From Halobaculum sp. XH14 (GTDB lineage: Archaea > Halobacteriota > Halobacteria > Halobacteriales > Haloferacaceae), in the NCBI RefSeq assembly GCF_032116555.1, contig NZ_CP134949.1, positions 1,612,001 to 1,676,000 of the forward strand: DNA of 64,000 nucleotides, given 5' to 3'. A program made the translations under genes and the position numbers. The notes beneath the pieces were generated by a model. That model was not told where the DNA came from and searched no databases. It saw only the letters and a program-made list of their open reading frames with translations. This document shows positions 15,863 to 24,624 of this stretch, one piece after another. The stretch's first letter is position 1. Each line of letters begins with the position of its first letter.

Positions 15863-17377
15863 ATGACCGAGACTCGTGAGTTCGACGGGATCCGGCTCGA
15901 GAAGGTCCGGGAGCACGTCTGGGAGATCCCGCAGGAGGGCGGGATGAACGCGCCCGCCAGGGTGCTCGCCAGCGAACCGCTCCTCGAACAGATCGGCGAC
16001 GACGACACGCTCCAGCAGCTGAAGAACGCGACCCACCTCCCCGGGATCACGAAGTACGCCGTCTGCATGCCCGACGGCCACCAGGGGTACGGCTTTCCGG
16101 TCGGGGGCGTCGGCGCGACCGACACGGCCGACGGCTGCATCTCGCCGGGCGCGGTCGGCTACGACATCAACTGCGGGGTCAGGATGGTCCGGACCGATCT
16201 CACCTACGACGACGTCGCCGGTCGGGAGGAGGAACTGGTCGACTCGCTGTTCGCCAACATCCCCTCCGGGCTCGGCGGCGGCGGCGTCGTGGAGGAGGGG
16301 ATCGACACCGTCCACGCGGTGCTCGAACGCGGGATGGACTGGGCGCTCGACGAGGGGTACGCAACCGAGGACGACCTCGCACACTGTGAGGACGAGGGCC
16401 ATCGGCCCGACGCCCGTCCCGAGTTCGTCTCCCAGAAGGCGAAGGATCGCGGAAAGAACCAGCTCGGGAGTCTCGGGTCGGGGAACCACTTCCTCGAGGT
16501 CCAGCGCGTGACCGACGTGTTCGACGCCGCGGTGGCGGAGTCGTTCGGGCTCCGCGAGGACCGGATCGTCGTCCTGATCCACTGCGGCTCACGCGGGCTC
16601 GGCCACCAGGTCTGTTCGGACTACCTCCGGAAGATCGAGCGGGAACACGGCGACCTGCTGGATCGACTGCCCGACAAGGAGCTCGCGGCGGCTCCGGCGG
16701 GCTCGCGGCTCGCCGAGGAGTACTACGGCGCGATGTGTGCGGCGATCAACTTCGCCTGGGTGAACCGACAGCTCATCACCCACCGGACGCGCCGGGTGTT
16801 CGAGCGCGTCTTCGGTGCGGACCACGGTGACCTCGGGATGGAACTCCTCTACGACGTGGCACACAACATCGCCAAACGGGAGGTCCACGACGTCGAGGTC
16901 GACGCCGACGGCACCGCCGTCAGCGGCGACACGGCCGACGTCGTCGGAACCGAGGAGCGCGAACTGTACGTCCACCGGAAGGGGGCCACGCGCGCGTTCC
17001 CGGCCGGCCGCGAGGAGGTCCCACCGGCCTACCGCGACGTGGGCCAACCGGTCATCATCCCCGGCAGCATGGGTTCGGGCAGCTACGTCCTCGTCGGCGG
17101 TGAGCGGTCGCTCGCGGAGACGTTCGGGTCGACCGCCCACGGTGCCGGGCGCGTGATGTCACGGACTCAGGCGAAACAGGAGTTCTGGGGGGAGACGGTC
17201 CAGGAGGAGTTGCGCGAGGGGAACGCCATCTACGTGAAGGCCCAGTCGGGCGCGACCGTCGCGGAGGAGGCACCCGGCGTGTACAAGGACGTGGACGAGG
17301 TGGTCCGCGTGAGCGACGACCTCGGCATCGGGGACAAGGTGGTCCGGACCTATCCGGTCTGCAACATCAAGGGCTGA
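15863..17377 (+). CDS. rtcB: tRNA-splicing RNA ligase RtcB
   Basis: 504 residues, the normal full length. It joins 2',3'-cyclic phosphate and 5'-OH RNA ends in tRNA splicing using GTP and Mn2+. Visible signatures are MPDGHQGYGFPVGGV, YDINCGVRMVR (metal-binding Asp and Cys), LGSGNHFLEVQ, IHCGSRGLGHQ, and HGAGRVMSR carrying the guanylylated His. No intein interrupts it, unlike RtcB of some archaea. An Asp/Glu/Ala insertion around 325-375 is typical for halophiles. It probably forms one unit with archease 55 bp upstream. Confidence 0.96.
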   Translation: MTETREFDGIRLEKVREHVWEIPQEGGMNAPARVLASEPLLEQIGDDDTLQQLKNATHLPGITKYAVCMPDGHQGYGFPVGGVGATDTADGCISPGAVGYDINCGVRMVRTDLTYDDVAGREEELVDSLFANIPSGLGGGGVVEEGIDTVHAVLERGMDWALDEGYATEDDLAHCEDEGHRPDARPEFVSQKAKDRGKNQLGSLGSGNHFLEVQRVTDVFDAAVAESFGLREDRIVVLIHCGSRGLGHQVCSDYLRKIEREHGDLLDRLPDKELAAAPAGSRLAEEYYGAMCAAINFAWVNRQLITHRTRRVFERVFGADHGDLGMELLYDVAHNIAKREVHDVEVDADGTAVSGDTADVVGTEERELYVHRKGATRAFPAGREEVPPAYRDVGQPVIIPGSMGSGSYVLVGGERSLAETFGSTAHGAGRVMSRTQAKQEFWGETVQEELREGNAIYVKAQSGATVAEEAPGVYKDVDEVVRVSDDLGIGDKVVRTYPVCNIKG

Positions 17378-17538
17378 CAGGCGGCACCGGTTCGATCATC
17401 GACGATCGACCGAAAGGGCTCCCGGCGGTCGACCTCGATGGCGTCCGAGGGTCGTGGTCCCGCGCAATCGCGTGCGACCCCCGGCGACGGCAATGTCACG
17501 GGGGGGTCTGGTCCCGGCTTCCGGTTTGAACCCTCGGG

Positions 17539-17901
17539 TCAGTAGAACCCGCCCTTCGGCCCGTCTGGTCCGCCCGGACCTCCGGGGCCACGTGAGTCGT
17601 CTCGCTCCGCGAGTTCGACGTACTTGCTCTGGCGCCTCGGGTCGAGTTCCTCCCCGTCGACGAATCGGACGAACGAGAGGTAGAACGACTCGCCGCACCC
17701 GCTCTCGTCCGCCTTCAGCGTCCCGTCCCGGCCACAGGTGAACCGGACGCCGTCGGCGTCCTCGAACGCCCCGTCGGGCGCGGCGTACTCCCACCCCTCG
17801 AACGGAAACGGCGTCACGGCCTTGTCGTCGAGATACCCCTCCCGTTCGAGTTCGACGAGCGCCTCGCAGTGGGGGCAGTAGTACGTCACCGGGAAGCCCA
17901 T
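17539..17901 (-). CDS. Zinc-ribbon-containing haloarchaeal protein
   Basis: 120 residues starting MGFPVTYYCPHCEALVELE. A CPHC knuckle near the N-terminus pairs with later Cys residues in RFTCGRDGTLKADESGCGE, a likely zinc ribbon. The C-terminus is disordered and Gly/Pro/Arg-rich (DSRGPGGPGGPDGPKGG). The start at 17901 is set by the CPHC motif; longer frames upstream are Arg-rich shadows. It is divergent from the NTF2-like gene at 17989. Function unknown, possibly a nucleic-acid- or protein-binding adaptor. Confidence 0.75.
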   Translation of the reverse strand: MGFPVTYYCPHCEALVELEREGYLDDKAVTPFPFEGWEYAAPDGAFEDADGVRFTCGRDGTLKADESGCGESFYLSFVRFVDGEELDPRRQSKYVELAERDDSRGPGGPGGPDGPKGGFY

Positions 17902-17988
17902 GGTCACCGGGGAAGCGGCCGACCCACTTCGCCCTGTCGGCGCGCGTCGAACGCGGTTTTCAAGCCCCCGGCGACCCAGCGTACGGCC

Positions 17989-18369
17989 ATGACACCCGAG
18001 GAGACCGTCCGGGCCTACTACGACGCCGTCCGGGACGGGGACCCGCTCGCACGGTTCTTCGTCGAGTCCCCGGACGTCGTGAAGTTCGGCGTCGGGGAAC
18101 GGCTGACCGGCTACGCCGAGATAGCACGCGGGCTCCGCGAACAGACCCGGACGACCGAGGACTGGACGCTCGAGAGCGACGCGCTCCGCGTCGTGGACCG
18201 CGGCGAACACGCGGCGTTCTCGGACGACGTGCGGATGGCCTGGTTCGACGCCGAATCGTTCGCCGAGCACGACTACCGGACGCGCTGGAGCGGCACGCTC
18301 ACGCGGGTCGACGGGGAGTCGACCTGGAAGTTCCTCGGGATGCACGTCTCGGCGGAGGTCGACCGCTGA
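17989..18369 (+). CDS. NTF2/SnoaL-like protein
   Basis: 126 residues with the cone-shaped NTF2 fold pattern: an N-terminal helix TPEETVRAYYDAVRDGD, then FGVGERLTGYAEIARGLREQ, strands with AAFSDDVRMAWFD, and a C-terminal TRWSGTLTRVDGESTWKF. These folds serve as ketosteroid-isomerase-like enzymes or as binding modules; no catalytic dyad is certain. The stop TGA overlaps the ATG of the next small membrane protein by one base (TGATG), so the two form an operon. Confidence 0.8.
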   Translation: MTPEETVRAYYDAVRDGDPLARFFVESPDVVKFGVGERLTGYAEIARGLREQTRTTEDWTLESDALRVVDRGEHAAFSDDVRMAWFDAESFAEHDYRTRWSGTLTRVDGESTWKFLGMHVSAEVDR

Positions 18370-18608
18370 TGGTCGGCCCGTCCATGACGGAGGAGGACCG
18401 GCGACTGGCCAGCAGGCGATTGAAGGGCGGATTCGTGCTCCTCGTCGGCGCGTCCGCGGCGCTCGTCTCGCTCCAGGCCGACGCGTCGCTCGTCCAGACC
18501 GCCGTCGCCGTCGTCGTCGCGCTGGTCGTCGGCGTCGCGTTGCTCTGGTTCGTCCTGCGACTGCTTCGGGAGCTTCAACCGCCGGAACGGCGGCCGCCGC
18601 CACGGTAA
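18369..18608 (+). CDS. Small two-helix membrane protein
   Basis: 79 residues. It has hydrophobic segments at about 20-38 (GGFVLLVGASAALVSL) and 45-65 (AVAVVVALVVGVALLWFVL), and a basic/Pro-rich C-terminus. It starts within the stop of the NTF2-like gene. An internal ATG at 18384 (MTEEDRR) is an alternative start. I do not recognise the family. Confidence 0.65.
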   Translation: MVGPSMTEEDRRLASRRLKGGFVLLVGASAALVSLQADASLVQTAVAVVVALVVGVALLWFVLRLLRELQPPERRPPPR

Positions 18609-18709
18609 CGCACCCGGTCCGTTCTCACTCACGGTCAGTACGGGTCGATTCTCGCTCCCGGTCCGTGCGGATCGAGACGGGCGAGCGCGGCGACCGTCGG
18701 TCGGTCCGG

Positions 18710-19666
18710 TCAGGCGACGCGTGAAAGCCAGCGCTGCGGATGGTTCAACTCCGCTTCCGTCGGAAGGTTGTCGGGGTCCTCCCAGACGAGCGTCGCGGTG
18801 GCGAGGTCGCGCTCGTCCGCGACCGCCTCGAAGAAGGCGGCGCCGCGCTCGTACTGCTCCCGCTTCATCTCGAACCCGAGCACGCGCTTGAGCAGGCGGG
18901 TCAGCGGGTCGCCGCCCCCGCGGCGCTCGTCGAGTTTCTCGCGCAGGTCCGCGTACTCCTCGTCGAACGCGCGGTCCATCAGGAGTTCGGCGTACCCCTC
19001 GACGGCGGTCATCGCGGTGTTGAGCTCCGAGAACGCGTCGCGGTCGAGGCTGCCGGCGGCGAGCGCCTCGACGCCCTCCTCCATCCGCGCTTCGAGGTAC
19101 GAGGAGAGCCACGGGGCCGCGGCGAACTCCGCGGCATGGGCGACCTCGTGGAACGCGATCCAGCGGCGGAACCGCGGGTAGCCCACGCCGAGTTCGACCG
19201 CCACGCGCTGAATGTTCGGCCGGACGAAGTAGAGGCCGTGGTCGTCCCGGTCGGCCAGCAGCAGCGGGTCGTACTGACCGAGGACGTTCCTGGCGAGAAA
19301 CGCGAGCGTCACCGCCATCGTGCCGGAGTTCACCGAGCGGGCGACGCCCGGGAACAGGCCGCCGGCCTGGTCCTCCAGCGGGCGAAGGACGCGCTCGAAC
19401 GTGGCGACGTTGGCGTCGATCCAGTGGTGTCTGCTCTGGACCTCGACGCTGTCCGGAAGCGCGAACTCGACGCCGCTCGCCGCCCTGAGGCCGTCCCTTG
19501 CCGCACGGACGTCCGCGGCGATCGCCTCCTGCTCGGCGGGCTCCATCCTGATGTCGCCCGGCTCCACGCCCCCCTTCGCCGCCTCCGCGACGCTCGCCCA
19601 GTCGATGACGCCGCCGGGAGCATCCGCCGCGTCCGCGATCGCCCGGATGCTCCGCGTGATGTCCAT
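18710..19666 (-). CDS. Zinc metalloprotease-like protein of the F420-associated DUF2342 family
   Basis: 318 residues. The HExxH motif is FHEVAHAAEF (about 169-178), with a downstream Glu in VEGYAELLMDRAF as possible third ligand. Signatures such as ITRSIRAIADAADAPGGVIDWA and SVNSGTMAVTLAFLARNVLGQYD (quoted in part) fit the DUF2342 family. Its members are often annotated as coenzyme-F420-biosynthesis-associated proteins because of genome context. The true substrate is unknown. In this window cofD lies 40 kb away, not adjacent. It is divergent from the flavoprotein at 19763. Confidence 0.88.
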   Translation of the reverse strand: MDITRSIRAIADAADAPGGVIDWASVAEAAKGGVEPGDIRMEPAEQEAIAADVRAARDGLRAASGVEFALPDSVEVQSRHHWIDANVATFERVLRPLEDQAGGLFPGVARSVNSGTMAVTLAFLARNVLGQYDPLLLADRDDHGLYFVRPNIQRVAVELGVGYPRFRRWIAFHEVAHAAEFAAAPWLSSYLEARMEEGVEALAAGSLDRDAFSELNTAMTAVEGYAELLMDRAFDEEYADLREKLDERRGGGDPLTRLLKRVLGFEMKREQYERGAAFFEAVADERDLATATLVWEDPDNLPTEAELNHPQRWLSRVA

Positions 19667-19762
19667 ACCGTCAGTCGGCGGCGACGGCGGATAGGCCTTG
19701 TCCCGCGCGGTCCCGCGATCGGTTCGGGGGGTTTAATACCGAAACGTCGCCCCGTATGCCGT

Positions 19763-21142
19763 ATGGAACGAGTCGACGTCGCCATCGTCGGCGGGGGACC
19801 GGCGGGCTCGGCCGCGGCCCACGCGGCCGCCGAGGGCGGAGCTTCGGCCCTCGTGCTCGAAAAGGGGGTGCCGCGTGCGGACCGCGAGGGGCCCGGCCCG
19901 GACTCCACCGACGCGGCGGGCATCCTCGACTACTGGGTCGACATCATGGGCATCCACCCGGACGAGTTCCCGGACGGCGTCTTCCAGCAGGAACTCGACC
20001 GGGCGGAGTTCATCGGCCCGAACGAGGCCTGTACGCTGCGGGCGACCGGCATCGAGTCCACTTACGACGGCTTCGGGTTCACGATGCACCGCGCACGCTT
20101 CGACGACTTCATGCGCGACCGCGCGGAGGAGGCCGGCGCCGAGTACCGCGTGCAGGCGTCGGTGAAGGACGTCGAAACGGATCGGAACGGCGAGCCGAGA
20201 CACGTCCTCTCGCTCGGGTCCGGGGAGGAGGTGGGCGCGGACTTTCTCGTCCTCGCGGACGGCCCGCAGCGGACGGTGACGAACCGGGTGCTTGACCGGT
20301 TCCTGCCGGCCGACCAGTCCGCCTCGGAGCGGCTCGCATCGACCGAGAACAACCACATCGCCTATCAGGAGTACCGGAAGTTCCCCGAGGAGGTGTACGA
20401 GGAGGTCTCGGGCGCGATCAAGTTCTGGTGGGGCGTGATGCCCGGCCACACCGCCTACCCCTGGATCTTCCCGAACGCCGAGCGCGTGTGCCGGGTCGGG
20501 CTGACGATGCCGATCGGGATGGACCTCGACGCCGTCGAGGACCGCGAGGAGTACGCGCTCATCCGCCCCGAGGACGAGCGGATCCCGTCGGGCTCCGAGT
20601 ACGTCCGGCGGCTCCTCGAACGGGAGTACGGCGACGAGTACGACGTCGAGACCGACTTCCCGCTGATCGAGGACGCGGGCAAGTCGAAGGGGACCGAGAC
20701 GTACCCGATCTCCTCGACGAACCCCATCGAGTCGCCCGTCGAGGCCGGCGTCGCGGTCACCGGCGGCGCGATGGGCGCGACCTCCGCGTTCCACGAGGGC
20801 GGCGACCACGTCGCCGTCAGGACCGGCACGATCGCCGGGGAACTCGCCGCGAACGGCGATCTCTCCGCCTACAACGACCGCTGGCACGACGCCATCGGCG
20901 AGGAGGTCCTGCGGAACGTGACGATGGCGAAGCTGTGTCGGGACTACGGGCCGAGCGACTGGGACGGCGCGTTCAGGACGGGCAGGAAGATGCTCGCCGG
21001 ATCGAGCGGCTACGAGATGTTCGAACAGCGATTCTCCGCCGGCTGGGGCGCGATGAAGCTGCTCCTCGCGTACAAGTGGCACAAGCGCGGGTTCAGGAAC
21101 CGACGATACGTGCAGTTGCGCGCCGACGAGTACGTGTACTGA
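19763..21142 (+). CDS. FAD-dependent oxidoreductase of the geranylgeranyl reductase type
   Basis: 459 residues. The N-terminal Rossmann motif is VDVAIVGGGPAGSAAAHAAA with LEKG. The internal GADFLVLADGPQR and late VTGGAMGATSAFHEGGDHVA correspond to the second FAD motif. This class includes digeranylgeranyl-glycerophospholipid reductases that saturate archaeal lipid chains, and FixC-like proteins. Which of these applies here is not certain. The start at 19763 follows a second ATG out of frame 8 bp upstream. A TATA-like TTTAATACC lies at ~19731-19739. It is monocistronic and convergent with the dehydrogenase at 21189. Confidence 0.85.
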   Translation: MERVDVAIVGGGPAGSAAAHAAAEGGASALVLEKGVPRADREGPGPDSTDAAGILDYWVDIMGIHPDEFPDGVFQQELDRAEFIGPNEACTLRATGIESTYDGFGFTMHRARFDDFMRDRAEEAGAEYRVQASVKDVETDRNGEPRHVLSLGSGEEVGADFLVLADGPQRTVTNRVLDRFLPADQSASERLASTENNHIAYQEYRKFPEEVYEEVSGAIKFWWGVMPGHTAYPWIFPNAERVCRVGLTMPIGMDLDAVEDREEYALIRPEDERIPSGSEYVRRLLEREYGDEYDVETDFPLIEDAGKSKGTETYPISSTNPIESPVEAGVAVTGGAMGATSAFHEGGDHVAVRTGTIAGELAANGDLSAYNDRWHDAIGEEVLRNVTMAKLCRDYGPSDWDGAFRTGRKMLAGSSGYEMFEQRFSAGWGAMKLLLAYKWHKRGFRNRRYVQLRADEYVY

Positions 21143-21188
21143 CCGTCCCGGAGCGCGACGTTTCGACGGTCCGAACGAGTCCGGAGGT

Positions 21189-22133
21189 TCAGACGACCCT
21201 GTTCTCTAACTCCGCCTCGCCGGCGGCCAGTCGCTCGACGTTGCCGGCCAGGATGTCCGCCACGCGCTCGAAGTACTGCGGCGTGTGGCCGGCGTTGTGC
21301 GGCGTGATGTGGACGTCCTCGAACCCCCAGAGCGGATGGTCCTCGGGGAGCGGTTCGGGGTCCGTGACGTCGAGGAACGCGCCCGCGAGGAGGTTCCGCC
21401 GGATCGCCGAGACGAGGTCGTCGGTGTCGACGACGGGACCCCGCGCGATGTTCACGAGCCGCGCGTTGGGCGGCAACGTCTTGATCGCGTCCGCGTCGAC
21501 CAGCCCCTCGGTTTCGTCGGTGAGCGGGCAGGCGAGCACGAGGTAGTCGGTCCGCGCGAGGGCGTCGTGGAACTCGTCGAAGCCAAACACCTCGTCGGTC
21601 GGTCCGCCTTTCTCCGGCGAGTAGCGGACGCCGAGCGTCTCCACGCCGAACGGGTCGAGCCGCTCGACGAGCGCCCGCCCGATGGCACCCAGCCCGACGA
21701 CGGTGACCGTCGAGCCGTAGAGCTCCCGGGAAGGGTAGGCTCGCCACTCGCGCCGGTCCTGCTGGCGCGTCGCCCGGCGGAAGTCCCGTGCCATCGTGAC
21801 CAGCGCGCCGATCACGTACTCGGAGATGTTCGGCCCGTGGACGCCCGAAGCGTTCGTCACGGCCACCCCCGCCTCGCGGAACGCGTCGAGGTCGAGGTGC
21901 CCCGTTCCGGCGTAGACGCCGGCGAACAGGCGGAGCGACTCGGCGGACTCGAGTAGCGACGCCGTCGTGAAGCCCTGCCCCGTCACGACGTCCGCGTCGA
22001 CGACGGCCTCGCGCTCCTCCACCGGCGTTTCGGCGAGGACGACCTCGTGTCCGGGGAGTCGCTCCCGAAGCGTCTCGGCGTACTCGCTCGCGGCGTGGCC
22101 GTGGATCTTCTGCCGCGTGACCAGGATTCGCAT
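21189..22133 (-). CDS. D-2-hydroxyacid dehydrogenase
   Basis: 314 residues. NAD(P) binding is by VVGLGAIGRALVERL with RYSPEKGG after beta-2, which lacks the Asp typical of NAD preference. The catalytic Arg is in NIARGPVVDTDDL, the Glu in FLDVTDPEPLPEDHPLW, and the His in HITPHNAGHTPQYF. Members reduce 2-keto acids such as glyoxylate, hydroxypyruvate or phosphoglycerate precursors; the exact substrate is unknown. The start MRILVTRQ at 22133 was chosen over an ATG four codons upstream. It is one of several genes here touching 2-hydroxy or glyoxylate-type acids. Confidence 0.9.
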   Translation of the reverse strand: MRILVTRQKIHGHAASEYAETLRERLPGHEVVLAETPVEEREAVVDADVVTGQGFTTASLLESAESLRLFAGVYAGTGHLDLDAFREAGVAVTNASGVHGPNISEYVIGALVTMARDFRRATRQQDRREWRAYPSRELYGSTVTVVGLGAIGRALVERLDPFGVETLGVRYSPEKGGPTDEVFGFDEFHDALARTDYLVLACPLTDETEGLVDADAIKTLPPNARLVNIARGPVVDTDDLVSAIRRNLLAGAFLDVTDPEPLPEDHPLWGFEDVHITPHNAGHTPQYFERVADILAGNVERLAAGEAELENRVV

Positions 22134-22232
22134 GCGCGAGGCCACGACGCGGGGTCACTTAGTCGCGCCGGGGGCGGCGCGAACCGCCGCAAGTGGGCGG
22201 ATCGGCGGGCAGAGCTGCCCGAACGGGCGGCG

Positions 22233-22940
22233 CTATCGGACCGTGTTGACCAGCGTCCCGACGCCCTCGTAGGTGATCTCGACGGTGTCGCCCGGCTCCA
22301 CGAGCCCGGGGTTCGCGGGGCTGCCGAACGCGACCGCGTCTCCCGGGCGGAGCCGGAACCGCCCCGAGAGGAACGAGACGACCTCGTACGGGTCGAACAG
22401 CATCAGTTCCGTGTTCGCCTCCTGTCGTCGCTCGCCGGCGACGTCCGTGTGCACGTCGATGCCGGTCGGGTCGACGTCGGTCTCCAGCCACGGGCCGAGC
22501 GGTCCCGAGCCGGTGAACGCTTTCCTGGCCGTGCGGCCCCCCTGATCGAGCGCATCCACGTCGTTCATGATCGTGTAGCCGCGCACGTACTCGGGGACCT
22601 CTTCGGGCGAAACCGACTCGCACGGCTCGTCGATGACGGCGACGAGTTCTCCCGCGTAGGTGAGTTCGTCGGTCCAGTCGGGGTACGGAATCGGGTCGCG
22701 GTGGCCCAGCAGCGAGTGTGGCGGCTTGATGAAGAAGTCCGGCTCCTCGGGCCGCTCGTAGTCCATCTGTTCCAGCGTCGCCGCGAAGTTGCGGCCGACA
22801 CAGAACAGGGCGTCCGGGTCACACGGCGCGAGGAGGTCCGCTTGGGACACCTGGTAGTCCGCGTCGTCGGTCAGGAGTCGGCCCTCGCGGTACTCCCCCT
22901 CCCTGACGCCGTCCTCGGTCCGGGCGCGTGCGAGTCGCAT
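22233..22940 (-). CDS. Fumarylacetoacetate hydrolase family protein
   Basis: 235 residues. The family core is FCVGRNFAATLEQM, DFFIKPPHSLLG, ELTYAGELVAVIDEPCESVS, GYTIMNDVDALDQ, and GPLGPWLETD near the middle. FAH-family metal ligands (E-x-E and D) are only partly obvious: the usual ExE reads GELVAVI with a single Glu. Members act as 2-keto acid decarboxylases, hydratases or acylpyruvases. Close to, and on the same strand as, the D-2-hydroxyacid dehydrogenase (gap 99 bp), so a shared pathway for keto acids is possible. Confidence 0.85.
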   Translation of the reverse strand: MRLARARTEDGVREGEYREGRLLTDDADYQVSQADLLAPCDPDALFCVGRNFAATLEQMDYERPEEPDFFIKPPHSLLGHRDPIPYPDWTDELTYAGELVAVIDEPCESVSPEEVPEYVRGYTIMNDVDALDQGGRTARKAFTGSGPLGPWLETDVDPTGIDVHTDVAGERRQEANTELMLFDPYEVVSFLSGRFRLRPGDAVAFGSPANPGLVEPGDTVEITYEGVGTLVNTVR

Positions 22941-23021
22941 ACGCTGCGGTCACGACCCGCCGTGAAAGTAGTTCCCGGTCCGGCCGAACGAACGCGCTGC
23001 CCGTTCGGTCGGCGCCCCCTC

Positions 23022-23462
23022 TCACGGGTTCCCGAACTCGCGCATCAGATCGACCAACTCCCGTGCGGAGGCGATCCGCTCCCGTCGAACCGCCTCTTCG
23101 TACGTGGGTTCGGACAGCGACTCGATGGCGTTGATCGCCCGGTCGAGCGCGTGGACCTCCTCGACGATCGTGACGCCCGCCTCGTACTCGATCGTCCCCG
23201 TCCGGATTCGCTTGATCAGCGCCATCCGGCGACGACGGAGATACGAGAGGATCTCTTCGATACGAGCGGCCTCGTCCTCCGCGACGTCGTCCCGATCCGC
23301 CATCGACACGTACCACTCGCGGAGCGGGACCGTCTCGCCGTCGATCTCGATGCGTTCCGGCATTCGCTCCCCCAGCGTCGAGGTCCCCCGATACACCTTC
23401 TCCAGCAGTTCGTCCCGCTCACGTTCGGTCAGCGTTCCGTCGGGAAGTGATTCGTCGGACAT
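23022..23462 (-). CDS. Helical haloarchaeal protein (DUF5788-like)
   Basis: 146 residues, largely alpha-helical and charged: TERERDELLEKVYRGTSTLG, VPLREWYVSMADRDD, EEILSYLRRRRMALIKRIR and EEVHALDRAINAIESL. No catalytic motif and no membrane segment. I recall this as a conserved haloarchaeal family (DUF5788). The start at 23462 (MSDESLPDG) was chosen because the upstream extension is poor in coding character. It is divergent from the winged-helix regulator at 23639. Confidence 0.75.
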   Translation of the reverse strand: MSDESLPDGTLTERERDELLEKVYRGTSTLGERMPERIEIDGETVPLREWYVSMADRDDVAEDEAARIEEILSYLRRRRMALIKRIRTGTIEYEAGVTIVEEVHALDRAINAIESLSEPTYEEAVRRERIASARELVDLMREFGNP

Positions 23463-23638
23463 CGTCTCGGTACCGTGTCGACGGACGTTCCCTCCCCGGA
23501 CGACGTATCGCCCGGGGGACGGAACCCGTCCACCGTGTGACAGAGTTGCCGCCGGCCGACACGTAAGCGTTCGGAGCAATTCGATACTCAAAGGACGCTG
23601 ACACAAGCGTTACCGCATCCGGTGCACTGTGTCGGCCA

Positions 23639-24499
23639 ATGACCGAGCCCCCGACCGAAGACGATGCGTTCTTCGACACCGTCAGCAACACCACTCGACG
23701 GGAAATCCTTCGAGGCCTGGCCGGCGCGTCCGGCGACGATCCGACGGATCCGTGGGTAGGGTACGCCGAACTCCGGGAGGCAGTCGGAATCCGGGACACG
23801 GGGAACTTCAACTACCACCTCGATCGGCTCGGTTCGCTGATCGAGAAGGGTGATCCGGGCTATCGGGTCACGCGAACCGGCATGGAAGCGATCGCGACCG
23901 TCGCGACCGGCGATCTCGATCCCGACTACGCGTGGGGTCCCGTCGAGGCGCCGGGCAGCTGTCACGTGTGCGGTGATCCGGTACGGCTCGTCTACGGGAG
24001 CGGCGTCCTCCGACTCACGTGCGGGGCAGAGGATCACGAGCGCCGATTCTCCATCTCGCCGGCACTGCTGGAGACGCACCCCGACGGGAGACTCGTCGAA
24101 CACGTCGCGTTCGCGGTCAACCGGTTGGGTGCCCTGTTGCGACACGGAATCTGCTCGGAGTGTCAGGGCTACGTCGACGGGACGGTTGAACCACACCCAC
24201 GGCACGTGGACCGGTACCACTACCATGGCCGGTGTGAGCGGTGCGAGTTTCGCCACGGCCAGTGGATCGGGGGGTACCTGATCAGCCACCCTGACGTCGT
24301 CTCCTTCTACCGGGACCACGACGTCGACGTCCGGTCGGTACCCCACTGGACGCTGGAGTTCTGTGATCCGGGTAGCGAAACCGTCGTCTCGACGGACCCG
24401 CTTCGGCTCCGAGTCGAGATCACGCACGAAGACACGACGTTCGACGTGACGGTCGACGGCGATGGATCCGTCACCCGAACGAATCCGCGCGCGCACTGA
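23639..24499 (+). CDS. Winged-helix ArsR-type regulator with zinc ribbons
   Basis: 286 residues. The N-terminal winged helix has VSNTTRREILRGLAG, then YAELREAVGIRDTGNFNYHL, DRLGSLIEKGDPGYRVT. The C-terminal half holds Cys pairs CHVCGDPVR, CSECQGYVDG and CERCEFRHGQ, separated by His-rich segments (HPRHVDRYHYHGR), so zinc binding is likely. Haloarchaea have many such HTH regulators with C-terminal ligand domains. The regulated genes are unknown; the nearest is malate synthase, convergent at 24625. Confidence 0.85.
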   Translation: MTEPPTEDDAFFDTVSNTTRREILRGLAGASGDDPTDPWVGYAELREAVGIRDTGNFNYHLDRLGSLIEKGDPGYRVTRTGMEAIATVATGDLDPDYAWGPVEAPGSCHVCGDPVRLVYGSGVLRLTCGAEDHERRFSISPALLETHPDGRLVEHVAFAVNRLGALLRHGICSECQGYVDGTVEPHPRHVDRYHYHGRCERCEFRHGQWIGGYLISHPDVVSFYRDHDVDVRSVPHWTLEFCDPGSETVVSTDPLRLRVEITHEDTTFDVTVDGDGSVTRTNPRAH

Positions 24500-24624
24500 G
24501 AACCCACGGGACCGTCCCCGTCCGCCCGCGGGTGCTCCCCGGGGAGGACTCGTCGGGGACCACGGTGGCTCGGCAAGGAAGTTCGAGGCGGCCGCCTCGG
24601 GGGCGGTCGACCGTGGATACTGTC

